64,000 nucleotides of DNA from Mycobacterium vicinigordonae (GCF_013466425.1 NZ_CP059165.1:4588001-4652000), one strand, 5' to 3'; numbered from the stretch's first letter, positions 26,916-35,236 are shown. Made by a program: numbers and translations. The notes: generated from the sequence alone by a model not told the origin.

Positions 26916-28618
26916 GCGATGCTTTCCTTCATTGTCGACCGCACGGCGTCCCCTGTTGGAGCGCCCGTCGACAAGTCACTGGCGAGTTGACGCTTGTCGA
27001 CTTTGCCGCTAGGGGTGGTCGGCAATGCGGCGTAGGTCTCAAGACGTTCCGGCCATTTGAACTTGGCGACCTCGCGGGCAGCCAAGAACTGCGTGATATC
27101 GGCAAGCGTGATCGGACTGGCCCCGTCGACCATCTGCAGACACAAACACCCGCGTTCGCCAAGACGCGGATCCGGCACAGCAACGAGCGCCGCGCGAGCC
27201 ACACCGGGGACCTGTGCGATGAGCCCTTCGATCTCTGCGGCGTTCACCTTCTCGCCCCCACGGTTGACTAGGTCTTTGATCCGTCCCTCGAAGGTGTAGG
27301 TAACCGCACCGTCGATGGTTCGCCGCGCCACCAAGTCTCCGCTACGGATAAACCCGTCGGAGGTAAATGCCTCGGCGTTTCGGTCGGGCGCCTTAAGGTA
27401 TCCACGTAGGGTCGTCGGACCGCAGTAGCAAAGCTCGCCGGGGACGCCGTCAGGAACCTCAGTCTCGGCGCCCGGTTGGAGTACTCGGATCACGTCGAAA
27501 CTCGACAACGGTGTGCCCAATGCCTGAAAGCGAAAAGCCCGGGGGGCCTGCGGCCGGGTGACCATAACCAGCCCTTCAGTGGCCCCATAGAGTCCAAGTG
27601 CGCGAATTCCCTTGTCTTCAAATAAGTTAAAAGCTTCTTCTGTAACCTTCGCACCGGTAAGGACAACGCGCTCAAGATGTTTGGTGGCCGCTGCGAAGGC
27701 GGGATGACCGCGCCATTCGAGCGCCAACGACGGGTAGGTGAGCACGTCGGTGGCGCGTGCCGCCGCCATCGCGGGCAGCAGTTGGTCGGCTTGGGGCCCC
27801 GAGAGGACGATCGCGGCGCCAACCGAGTGCGCGGCATGGACGCCGAGCACTATGCCAGCGTTGTGCACGATCGGCAGGAAATGCATGACCCGGGCACGAC
27901 TGTCCCATCCCAGTGCCTGGGCATAGCTTGCCGCGTTGTACCAGTAATCATCGTGAGTTCGGGGGATGACCTTCGGCGTTGAGGTGGTCCCGCCCGAGAG
28001 CTGAAACACCGCAACATCATCCCCATGTGTTGCCGCCGCGATGTTTTCGACGATCCGGCGTGCTTGTGATGCCGAGAGACCGGCTCCGAGTGATGCGACT
28101 GCGGTCGCCTCGCTCGACCGTGCTGCGGAGCGGATCGTCAGCAGTAACCGGGGGGTGCTGCTCGTTGCCGACATGCGCTTCGCGAAGGACAACAGGTCGT
28201 ATTTCTCATAGGAAGCGTCGACGATGTGCGCGCGGGCTTCGACGATGTCACCGATCTTGGCGATCTCATGGGCGCGGTGCACCGCCAGGGTAGCCACGGG
28301 GATCGCTCCGGATTTGATGACGCCGTACCACGCCAAAATCGCTTCCATGGAGTTGTCGACCTGCAGCAAAATCGCGTCGCCAGGCTCGATGCCGGCTTGC
28401 GCAAGGCCGGCACCGATCCGATCGGTGTGCTCGTCCAAACCACGGTATGTCAGCAGACCGTCGGGCCCGATCACGGCGGTCGCGTCCGCGTGCATGGTCG
28501 CGCTGCGGTGCAGCTGCTCCCCGATGGAGCACTGGGCCCACACCCCAGATGCCCGGTAACGGTCAGCGACCGCCTGCGACAGAGCAGGAATGTCGTCTCG
28601 CCAACGGTCGACTTTCAT
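26912..28618 (-). CDS. EntE/DhbE-like acyl- or aryl-AMP ligase
   Basis: ANL-superfamily adenylating enzyme, 568 residues from the ATG at 28618 (MKVDRWRDD) with GGAGAAG upstream; a longer frame to 28705 reaches beyond a good start. The A3 motif LSGGTTSTPKVIPRTHDDYWYN (about residues 170-190) is very close to EntE/MbtA-type aryl-AMP ligases. GLYGATEGLV, RSGDLVARR, the A8 hinge GRIKDLVNRGGEKVNAAEIE and the catalytic lysine in TPSGKVDKRQL follow. It activates a carboxylic acid, aromatic or beta-keto, as adenylate and probably transfers it to CoA, since no carrier protein is nearby. First gene of the ligase-thiolase-HyuA-HyuB operon, controlled by the palindrome at 28749. Confidence 0.85.
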   Translation of the reverse strand: MKVDRWRDDIPALSQAVADRYRASGVWAQCSIGEQLHRSATMHADATAVIGPDGLLTYRGLDEHTDRIGAGLAQAGIEPGDAILLQVDNSMEAILAWYGVIKSGAIPVATLAVHRAHEIAKIGDIVEARAHIVDASYEKYDLLSFAKRMSATSSTPRLLLTIRSAARSSEATAVASLGAGLSASQARRIVENIAAATHGDDVAVFQLSGGTTSTPKVIPRTHDDYWYNAASYAQALGWDSRARVMHFLPIVHNAGIVLGVHAAHSVGAAIVLSGPQADQLLPAMAAARATDVLTYPSLALEWRGHPAFAAATKHLERVVLTGAKVTEEAFNLFEDKGIRALGLYGATEGLVMVTRPQAPRAFRFQALGTPLSSFDVIRVLQPGAETEVPDGVPGELCYCGPTTLRGYLKAPDRNAEAFTSDGFIRSGDLVARRTIDGAVTYTFEGRIKDLVNRGGEKVNAAEIEGLIAQVPGVARAALVAVPDPRLGERGCLCLQMVDGASPITLADITQFLAAREVAKFKWPERLETYAALPTTPSGKVDKRQLASDLSTGAPTGDAVRSTMKESIA

Positions 28619-28748
28619 ACTCGGCAGCTTCTCCCTTGCTCGTCGAGAGGGTCTTGACACGGGTGACGTATGTTGCGCAGCAGACCTCCGGGCTGGCCCA
28701 TACACAGCCCGCCCCTGTGCCTCACGTCACTGATGGTGCCCGAAACTC

Positions 28749-28760
28749 GACATATATGTC
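28749..28760. promoter_or_regulatory. Perfect GACATATATGTC operator between ligase and second tetR
   Basis: A perfect 12-bp palindrome, part of TCGACATATATGTCAA, in the 197-bp divergent region. It has the same GAC-N6-GTC form as the tandem sites, but I find no partner 20 bp to either side. It should control the ligase operon on one strand and the TetR on the other. Confidence 0.65.
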
Positions 28761-28802
28761 AATAGTTCGTCTGCTGTGACAGTAAACGTAGCCTTAGCCG
28801 GT

Positions 28803-28814
28803 ACAGTCGACTGT
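28803..28814. promoter_or_regulatory. 12-bp palindrome abutting the second tetR start
   Basis: ACAGTCGACTGT is a perfect palindrome that ends one base before the ATG at 28816. It differs from the GAC-N6-GTC sites. It may be an autoregulatory site or simply chance. Confidence 0.3.
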
Positions 28815-28815
28815 C

Positions 28816-29583
28816 ATGGCAGGCATGACAGGCGCCGGGAGGGCGCGGACTGGCACTTCTCAGCGGCCGCAGAGAGCAAAGTCGACCACCAACGGACGCT
28901 CCAGGATGCGCAGAGACACAGTCGAAAGCCAGATCTTCGATGCCGCGGCACGGCTCTTCGCCGAGAAGGGCTACGGCGGTACGACTCTGTCGGATATCGC
29001 CCAGGCGATCGGGGTGAGTCGCACCGCTGTCTACTACTACGTTGCCAGCAAGGAAGAGCTGCTCAGTCGCGTTGTGCACGATGTGACCGACGCCGGCTAC
29101 GCGGTTGTTTCCGAAGAGATCAAAGCTCGATCGTCGGCCCCCGAGCGGCTACGCCGGATCGCGGTGGGCATGACGCAGCTCATCATCGCCAATCCCGCCC
29201 GCTTCCGCTTGTTGTTGCACAGTGAATCAGCGATGCCAGACGACATCGCGCACGCGCACCGCGAGACGCGCCGCAAAGTCTTAGAAGTCTTGATTGCACT
29301 CATCGAAGAAGGCCAGCGCTCCGGCGAGTTTCGCCCCGTGCCGGCTCGTGAGGCAGCTCTGGCGTTGCTCGGCATGTGGAATTGGACGGCGTTCTGGGTC
29401 CATAGCAGCACCCACGATCTCGATGAGATCGCTAACGTCTTCGGTGAACTGGCGGTGCGCGGCCTTGAATCACGCTCCTCGCCTGCAGGATCCAGGACAC
29501 CACTGGACGTCATCGGTGCTGCCCAGGAAGAGCTCGCCGCACTGGCGGTCATGCTGAAGGGAAGCCCCTCGAGCGGCTCCTGA
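28816..29583 (+). CDS. TetR-family regulator, catabolic cluster
   Basis: A TetR regulator of 255 residues. The helix-turn-helix FAEKGYGGTTLSDIAQAIGVSRTAVYYYVASKEELL is at about residues 53-88, after a basic N-terminal arm. The ligand domain contains NPARFRLLLHSESAMPDDIAHAHRETRR, closely matching the same segment of the mce-linked TetR; the two are paralogues over their whole length. It is divergent from the AMP ligase operon and converges with the HMG-CoA-lyase-like gene, overlapping it by 35 bp at the 3' end. It probably represses through the GAC-N6-GTC sites and responds to a pathway intermediate. Confidence 0.85.
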   Translation: MAGMTGAGRARTGTSQRPQRAKSTTNGRSRMRRDTVESQIFDAAARLFAEKGYGGTTLSDIAQAIGVSRTAVYYYVASKEELLSRVVHDVTDAGYAVVSEEIKARSSAPERLRRIAVGMTQLIIANPARFRLLLHSESAMPDDIAHAHRETRRKVLEVLIALIEEGQRSGEFRPVPAREAALALLGMWNWTAFWVHSSTHDLDEIANVFGELAVRGLESRSSPAGSRTPLDVIGAAQEELAALAVMLKGSPSSGS

Positions 29584-30538
29584 CGGTGCCGCTGTTGCTG
29601 CAACGCTGCACCGAGTTACTTTGGTATGCGCGGAAAAGATTGCTGGGTAATGTTTTACCGAGTAACTGCGATAGCAGATCGACCGCATCGAGTAGCGCGC
29701 CTAGCGAGATCCCTGTCGCGATGCCGGACTCCTCGAACATATACGTCAGCTCTTCTGTAGCAATGTTCCCGCTGGCGCCGGGCGCGAAGGGGCACCCGCC
29801 CAATCCGCCGAAGGAAGCGTCGAAACTACGCACACCCGCCTGCCACGCGGCCCACGCACACGCCAGTCCTGCTCCGCGGGTGTTGTGGAGGTGTACCCCG
29901 ATGTCGAGTCCGGCGACCACGTTGCGCACCGCAGTAACCAGGTCGACAACGCGTCCAGGTGATGCAGTCCCGATGGTATCGGCCAGACAGAGCCTGGTCG
30001 CACCCGCGGCAGCTGCGCGAGTCGCGACGTCCAGTACGCGATGTGACTCGGTGCGACCCTCGAACGGGCAGTCCCATGCCGTCGCCAGAATTACCTCGAG
30101 GACACCCCCCTCGCTGCGGCACATAGTGGCGATGTCTGAGATCAACGCGACTGACTCTTCGGTCCTGCGCCCAACGTTGGCGAGGCTATGGCCGTCGGTG
30201 ACAGAAATGACGTACTCCAGCCGGTGCATCCCCGCAGCCAGGGCTCGGCGCGCACCGCCACTCCCGGCAACGAGCGCGGTAAATTCGATCTCCGGCCAGT
30301 GCTGCAATTCGGCCGCGAGCTCGGCGGCATCAGCCAGCGCCGGAACAGCTTTCGGTGATACAAATGACGTGGCTTCAATCCGCCCGACTCCTGTGGCTGC
30401 CAGTGCCTCCAGTAGCGCGACCTTGTCGCGCAGCGGTATCGCGGACTCTAGCTGCAGTCCGTCACGCAGCCCGACTTCTCTAATATCGATCTCCGGTTTA
30501 TCGCCCATTGACCCGCTCTTTCCAGCAGTTGAGAGCAC
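29549..30538 (-). CDS. HMG-CoA lyase-like enzyme (DRE-TIM)
   Basis: DRE-TIM metallolyase of 329 residues from a GTG at 30538; an ATG ten codons later (MGDKPEIDIREV) is an alternative. The metal/catalytic motif reads REVGLRDGLQ (about residues 20-29). The C-terminal HMG-CoA lyase signature is clear in ASFGGLGGCPFAPGASGN, including the mobile-loop cysteine. The family cleaves 3-hydroxy-3-methylglutaryl-CoA or longer analogues to acetyl-CoA and a keto acid. It is the last gene of the FAD monooxygenase-hydrolase-CoA transferase operon, so it likely performs a carbon-carbon cleavage of a 3-hydroxy-acyl-CoA there. Its end overlaps the convergent tetR by 35 bp. Confidence 0.85.
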   Translation of the reverse strand: MLSTAGKSGSMGDKPEIDIREVGLRDGLQLESAIPLRDKVALLEALAATGVGRIEATSFVSPKAVPALADAAELAAELQHWPEIEFTALVAGSGGARRALAAGMHRLEYVISVTDGHSLANVGRRTEESVALISDIATMCRSEGGVLEVILATAWDCPFEGRTESHRVLDVATRAAAAGATRLCLADTIGTASPGRVVDLVTAVRNVVAGLDIGVHLHNTRGAGLACAWAAWQAGVRSFDASFGGLGGCPFAPGASGNIATEELTYMFEESGIATGISLGALLDAVDLLSQLLGKTLPSNLFRAYQSNSVQRCSNSGTVRSRSRGFPSA

Positions 30539-30544
30539 TGTCTG

Positions 30545-31798
30545 TCAGCACAGTTGTTCTATTTCCTCCGCGGACATACCGAGCACACCACTCAGCACCT
30601 CGGCGGTATCCTGGCCCAGCTCTGGCCCGACATGGCGGATCGGCAGGGAACATTCATTGAGCACAGGCACCACACCGGGAAAAGCGACGCGGGCAGATTC
30701 TGCGTTGCCGGTATCGACCTCGAAGTACTGAATCATATTGCGCGCCAACAGCTGTTTATCAGTCGCGAGGTCGGCGGCGCTATAGACGGGGCCAGCAGGG
30801 ACCCCGGCGTCGTCGAGGCATGCGAGTACCTCCGCACGTCTTCGGGACGAGACCCACGCAGCGATCGCATCGTCGAGCTCGTCACGATAGTTCCAGCGAT
30901 CGCTGTTGGTCACTAGCCTTGGATCGCCGGCGAGATCTGGGCGACCTATGACTTTCATGAATCGCCGGAAGATGGCGTCGCCGTTTCCGGCGATGACGAC
31001 GGTGTCGCCATCCAGACACACATATGCATTCGAGGGAGCGATGCCTTCGATTCGGCCCCCCGCACGATTACGCAGCACCCCGTAGGCGTCGTAATCAGGG
31101 ACGAGAGATTCCATCACGGAGTACACCGCTTCATTGAGAGCGACATCGACCTCCCGAAAACATGGCTTGGCTAAAGGGGATTCGGTACTTCCCTGTGCAG
31201 ATTGACGGGCCAGCAACTGCATCACCGTGCCGAAAGCGGCATACAACCCGGCGATAGTGTCACCAATCGAGACGCCAACCCGAGACGGTGGGTGATCGGG
31301 CTCTCCGACCAGCGCACGCAACCCCCCCATTGCCTCCGCGACAGCGGCGAACCCCGGCCGCTCGCGCAGCGGCCCGGTCTGCCCGAAAGCCGACACCCGG
31401 GTCAGGATGAGGTCGGGATTAGCCTCGGCTAGTACGTCTGGTCCCATCCCCCACTTCTCAAGGGTTCCGGGCCGGAAGTTCTCGATGACCGCGTCACAGT
31501 GCCCAATCAAGCTGAGTGCGGTTTGCCGGCCAGGGGTGCTGCGCAGGTCGAGGGTGATCGACTTCTTGTTGCGGTTGATCGTGCGATAGAGCATCGACGT
31601 GTCACCGCGATACAAACGCCATTTGCGAATTTCGTCGCCCACTCCGGGCCGCTCCACTTTGATTACCTCAGCACCGAAATCGGCCAACAGCCGACCTGCA
31701 GTCGGCGCGGCGATGAAGTTGCCAAGTTCCAAGACCCGATAGCCTGCCAACGGCCAATGAACCGCCTCACGAGGCCCGCCCGCACCGTTGATGCTCAT
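30545..31798 (-). CDS. Class III (CaiB/BaiF) acyl-CoA transferase
   Basis: A CoA-transferase of 417 residues. The ATG at 31798 (MSINGAGG) overlaps the hydrolase stop as ATGA, so I preferred it to a longer frame at 31834. Family marks are VLELGNFIAAPTAGRLLADFGAEVIKVERPG, NRNKKSITLDL, and GVSIGDTIAGLYAAFG, in which Asp180 should be the catalytic aspartate that forms the acyl-CoA anhydride. It moves CoA between a donor thioester and an acid without ATP. In the operon it could activate or release an acid for the flavin monooxygenase and lyase. Confidence 0.88.
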   Translation of the reverse strand: MSINGAGGPREAVHWPLAGYRVLELGNFIAAPTAGRLLADFGAEVIKVERPGVGDEIRKWRLYRGDTSMLYRTINRNKKSITLDLRSTPGRQTALSLIGHCDAVIENFRPGTLEKWGMGPDVLAEANPDLILTRVSAFGQTGPLRERPGFAAVAEAMGGLRALVGEPDHPPSRVGVSIGDTIAGLYAAFGTVMQLLARQSAQGSTESPLAKPCFREVDVALNEAVYSVMESLVPDYDAYGVLRNRAGGRIEGIAPSNAYVCLDGDTVVIAGNGDAIFRRFMKVIGRPDLAGDPRLVTNSDRWNYRDELDDAIAAWVSSRRRAEVLACLDDAGVPAGPVYSAADLATDKQLLARNMIQYFEVDTGNAESARVAFPGVVPVLNECSLPIRHVGPELGQDTAEVLSGVLGMSAEEIEQLC

Positions 31799-33105
31799 GC
31801 GGGCGGCACGAGAGCGAAGCGTTCGTTGAGCCATTCTGCGACCACTTCGGCAGTCAAGTCGCTCCCCAGCGGCTCGCCGGGATTGATGGCGCCGCCGAAA
31901 TGGGTGCCACGCACCCGGCGGTTAGTCATGTCCATCGATCCCAACGCGTCACGCATCCGGGCCGACACGCTCGGGAATGCCGCCTGATCGCCGGTAAGCT
32001 CCACAAACAGCGCTGGAATCCGCACCCCTGGCGCACACCGCACGAAATCGGCGTTGGAGCTCAGCCCAGACCACGTAGACAACCACGAGTCCGGCGTGCA
32101 CAACCGTCCAAAGCCCACCATCCCGTGATTGATCAAGTCGGGACGACGGCCGAACACCGAACCATAAGGGCGGTCGTTGGGGTCTAGGGACAGGTCCACG
32201 GTTCTCAAGTCCGCGTCGGTCCGATAGACGGTAATGATCCTTGGCACCAATGCGCGCCGGCGGTCGAGGGGATCAGAGCTTTGCGCGAAAGCCTGGCGGG
32301 CGGCTATCGCTTCTGCGACGTACTGGCGGGCCACCTCGTCGATCCGTGCGACTCGTTCATGCTGGGCATGCGTATAACGCTCGATGAAATCCGCAGCGTA
32401 GGTCGATGATTGGGGCGGCTCGATGAATCCGTTGGCTGGGTTGAAGGCATAGAGGTCGGGGTCGATTGATAGCGGATCGGACTCGTCGGTGACGGAAGGG
32501 TCGATGCAGCGCAGCAGGAGTTGACCCTGTCCGGGGTGGGGCGCCCAGAAAACGATGCCATCGAACTCCGGCATGCTTGCCTCGGCAAGGTTGATTGGCC
32601 GGCCCGACGGCGTCTTGGCGATGCGCTGTTCAGGAGGAAGACCAGCCTGCTCGCTGTAGAAGGCATAGAGGGTGCCACCGCCGGAATGCCCAAGGGCGAC
32701 AACGGATTCAAAGCCGCAGTCCCGCAGAAACTCATTTCCGGCCGCGACGTCGAGCAGGGTCTGCTCGTGAACCAAGGAGATGTCGTTGTTCACCGAGCGA
32801 GGCTGCTGGGTCCACACCGCAACGCCGGTACGTAGCAGGAGCGGGACCAGGGCATGGTGAGTGACATCGGCTCGTGGATGCATGAGGCAGACCACAGTTC
32901 GAGCGTCGGGGATCGTGCGCAGCACACCTTGAAGCTGTGCTCCGTCCGCGGTCTGGAGTTGATGCACTCTCTCTACAGTGGCGTCGGGGTACTTGGCCGC
33001 GGTGATAGTGCGTCCTTCGCCCAACCGTTGAGGCGTTACGGCAGGAGTCGCCGCCCCAGTTATCTTCGTGCTCGATCGCAGTGGGGAGTTGTGATTGCTG
33101 CTCAA
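31795..33105 (-). CDS. Alpha/beta-hydrolase-fold protein of unknown substrate
   Basis: A protein of 436 residues. A loose N-terminal 45 residues precede an alpha/beta-hydrolase core with VVCLMHPRADVTHHALVPLL, the nucleophile elbow GHSGGG (Ser at about residue 156), a large insertion with EYTHAQHERVARIDEVARQY-like helices (about residues 225-275), and a likely catalytic histidine in RVRGTHFGGAINPGE. The unusual MHPRAD oxyanion-loop region replaces the normal HG motif. No signal peptide is present, so it is cytoplasmic. It is the second gene of the four-gene operon; ester, thioester or carbon-carbon bond hydrolysis are all possible. A single GAC-N6-GTC at 33181-33192 lies upstream but has no partner. 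Confidence 0.7.
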   Translation of the reverse strand: MSSNHNSPLRSSTKITGAATPAVTPQRLGEGRTITAAKYPDATVERVHQLQTADGAQLQGVLRTIPDARTVVCLMHPRADVTHHALVPLLLRTGVAVWTQQPRSVNNDISLVHEQTLLDVAAGNEFLRDCGFESVVALGHSGGGTLYAFYSEQAGLPPEQRIAKTPSGRPINLAEASMPEFDGIVFWAPHPGQGQLLLRCIDPSVTDESDPLSIDPDLYAFNPANGFIEPPQSSTYAADFIERYTHAQHERVARIDEVARQYVAEAIAARQAFAQSSDPLDRRRALVPRIITVYRTDADLRTVDLSLDPNDRPYGSVFGRRPDLINHGMVGFGRLCTPDSWLSTWSGLSSNADFVRCAPGVRIPALFVELTGDQAAFPSVSARMRDALGSMDMTNRRVRGTHFGGAINPGEPLGSDLTAEVVAEWLNERFALVPPA

Positions 33106-33225
33106 TTCATCTTCCTTCCACGTTTTGCGCTACTGCTTCAGCGGGTTTGACCACTAAATTTGCAGCGCAGCTGCACGTTTGACTCTCACGTCCCAAGCGC
33201 CGCTTAGCGTTCGTCCACCAACTGA

Positions 33226-34842
33226 TCAGGCAATGGTGTCGGCCAGTTCGGTCGCTGCCGCGCCAGGATGTTCCTCGACCGACAACGTGCAGGCGAAGTC
33301 GATGCGGCCTGCGACCAGCCCCGCGGCGACGTCTTCGATGTCCTCGGCGCCCGCATCGATGGCGACGAGGCATCCGAGTTCCATACGCATTCGCTCGGCG
33401 ACATGCAGCCTGTTGAGCACAGCACACCGGTCGCGTTCACCTGTCAGCACGACACAGTCGGTCCCGTCGCCAAGAGCGCGCCTGGCTTCAGCGACGAGTG
33501 CATCAGCAATCTCACCCCACGGATCATCGACGTCGACCACGATCGTTTCCGGACGGCGCCCGCTAAACATCGCCAATACATCGCGGCGTGAAAGTATCTG
33601 CGAGGCAAATGTTTCCGACCTCCACCGGAAGGGCCGATTGACGATCCACTGTGCAAGCCCGGCCTCGGGAAGATCCGAGCTGTCCACTTGTGCCCAGCTC
33701 GCGACCGCGGGTCGGATGAGGTCGCCGCTTCTAGCCAAGGCGGCGTCCAAAGACACGTGGCCGCCGCGCGTCAGATATGCCACGGCGAGCCGTTCACCCT
33801 CGAGATGCAACCGTCGCGGAAAAGTGTCCCACCAACGCTGACTGCGAAGTGCTAACTCCTGAAAGGCCGTCACAGCAGGCCTACGGAAGGCATCGTATCT
33901 TTCGAGGCAATCGCGGATTTCCCTGTGCGGCCACGCATTAAGTGCGTCGGCGAGCGCTATAGCAGAGTCCAAGGTCAGTTTGGTGCCTGACCCCAGCGAA
34001 GGGTCGGCGGTTGCGGCAGCATCACCAAGCAGTGCGATGTTCTCGTGGGTCCAGGTTTCGCAGAAGACAGTACGGAAGTGGAACCATTTAGAGCGGTTCC
34101 CGTGCAGCATCTGCCCATCCAGCAGGTCGGCGAAAGCATTCGACAAGTATTCGATCGAGTAGACATCATCGTCCACAGTTGGCGAAACATGGTCCAAGCC
34201 TGCGTTTCTCAGCGTCTCTTCAGTCGACTCGATGACAAACGCCGAGCGGCCGGTGGCGTAGGGATATGCATGTGTCGTAAAAACTCCATGCTCGGTAGCC
34301 ACCGGGGCGAATATTGCGCCCGGCAACTCGAGGTCGGCGCCGCACCACAAATACACGCCCCTCCCTTCGATGACTCTTGCACCGAACTGCGCGGCATATC
34401 GGTCGCGTGTCGGGCTCGAGACCCCGTCGGCGGCGATTATCAAGTCGGCCGAGCCGCGAAATTCGTCGACGTCGGCAGCTCGGCCATTTTCTACCACCAC
34501 GCCGGCTTTAGTAGCCTGATCACACAGGAGCCGACGCAATTCGGGGCGGGAGATCGCGATACCGCTGCTGAATCCCGGCAGCCGATAAGTGCCCCGCGGA
34601 AGACAGAAGCTGGCTTCGTGGAACCGCAGCGCATGCTCTTCGAGTAACTCACGCGTCTCTGGATCGTGAACTCCAAGCACCTCTAATGCTGCGCCGGAAA
34701 GCCCCACACCGAAGCCCAGCGTGCCATCGAGATCCAGCCGGTCATGCACCGAGATCGACCACGTGGGGTGGCGAAGCGCCAACAGACGCGATACGAACAG
34801 CCCCCCGGGTCCACCACCGATCACCGCCACATTCAGGTCCAT
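33226..34842 (-). CDS. FAD-dependent aryl-CoA hydroxylase-like monooxygenase with a shortened C-terminal domain
   Basis: A protein of 538 residues. The N-terminal 380 residues form a group A flavin monooxygenase: GGGPGG (10-15), a DG motif in IIAADGVSSPTRD and the FAD motif LLGDAAATADPSLGSGTKLTLDSAIALADAL (from about residue 270). The SGTKL form is typical of salicylyl-CoA 5-hydroxylase and anthraniloyl-CoA monooxygenase, enzymes that act on CoA thioesters. In those proteins a complete Old Yellow Enzyme domain follows. Here only about 150 residues follow, and AERMRMELGCLVAIDAGAEDIEDVAAGLVAGRIDFACTL resembles the last part of that domain. It is the first gene of its operon, 3 bp from a tandem operator pair. 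Hydroxylation of an aromatic or unsaturated CoA ester is the best guess. Confidence 0.75.
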   Translation of the reverse strand: MDLNVAVIGGGPGGLFVSRLLALRHPTWSISVHDRLDLDGTLGFGVGLSGAALEVLGVHDPETRELLEEHALRFHEASFCLPRGTYRLPGFSSGIAISRPELRRLLCDQATKAGVVVENGRAADVDEFRGSADLIIAADGVSSPTRDRYAAQFGARVIEGRGVYLWCGADLELPGAIFAPVATEHGVFTTHAYPYATGRSAFVIESTEETLRNAGLDHVSPTVDDDVYSIEYLSNAFADLLDGQMLHGNRSKWFHFRTVFCETWTHENIALLGDAAATADPSLGSGTKLTLDSAIALADALNAWPHREIRDCLERYDAFRRPAVTAFQELALRSQRWWDTFPRRLHLEGERLAVAYLTRGGHVSLDAALARSGDLIRPAVASWAQVDSSDLPEAGLAQWIVNRPFRWRSETFASQILSRRDVLAMFSGRRPETIVVDVDDPWGEIADALVAEARRALGDGTDCVVLTGERDRCAVLNRLHVAERMRMELGCLVAIDAGAEDIEDVAAGLVAGRIDFACTLSVEEHPGAAATELADTIA

Positions 34843-34845
34843 GTA

Positions 34846-34877
34846 GACGATACTGTCAAACTATCGACGTATACGTC
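34846..34877. promoter_or_regulatory. Tandem TetR-type operators, 20 bp apart
   Basis: GACGATACTGTC (34846-34857) and the perfect palindrome GACGTATACGTC (34866-34877) are 20 bp apart and begin 3 bp before the monooxygenase start codon, the same geometry as at 19984-20015. Regulation of the monooxygenase-hydrolase-CoA transferase-lyase operon is the obvious role. Confidence 0.7.
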
Positions 34878-35236
34878 AATCTCGATCGCATCCGGCCACG
34901 TCGGTGCCCGATCAATTGGCGCCATGCAACCCCATCTGGCGCGGCACCCAGCCAGAAGGGATGGCAGCACGTGGAGTCGACACGCAAGTCAGAATATTGA
35001 CGTATAAGTGGGTGCGCAAATGGGGTGCTCACCGACACGTACGCGGCGGGTACGTGCTGCAGAGGCACGTCGGTTCACAAACGCCTCGCTCTGCTTGTGG
35101 CCGGGGGCCTGTGCCGTATGCGGTGGTTGTCGCAATCTGCGCAGGCGATGACCCCATCAAGGTTCGTCACCGGCACGGCGCGCCCAACAGCACCGAAGAC
35201 CGTCACCCCACCGGGCCCAGGCGGCATGATGGATTG
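34878..35236. promoter_or_regulatory. Divergent intergenic region with further palindromes
   Basis: About 360 bp without a credible gene. It holds an imperfect relative of the operator, GACGTATAAGTG (34999-35010). It also holds a perfect 7-bp inverted repeat, CACGTAC and GTACGTG, with a 7-nt spacer (35036-35056), which could be a second regulator's site for the plus-strand DUF998 gene. The region marks the right edge of the catabolic cluster. Confidence 0.4.

Noticed and set aside
33181..33192. Single GAC-N6-GTC upstream of the alpha/beta hydrolase gene as a further operator
   Set aside because: It has no partner 20 bp away and no A+T-rich core; a lone match to this short pattern is expected by chance in 64 kb.
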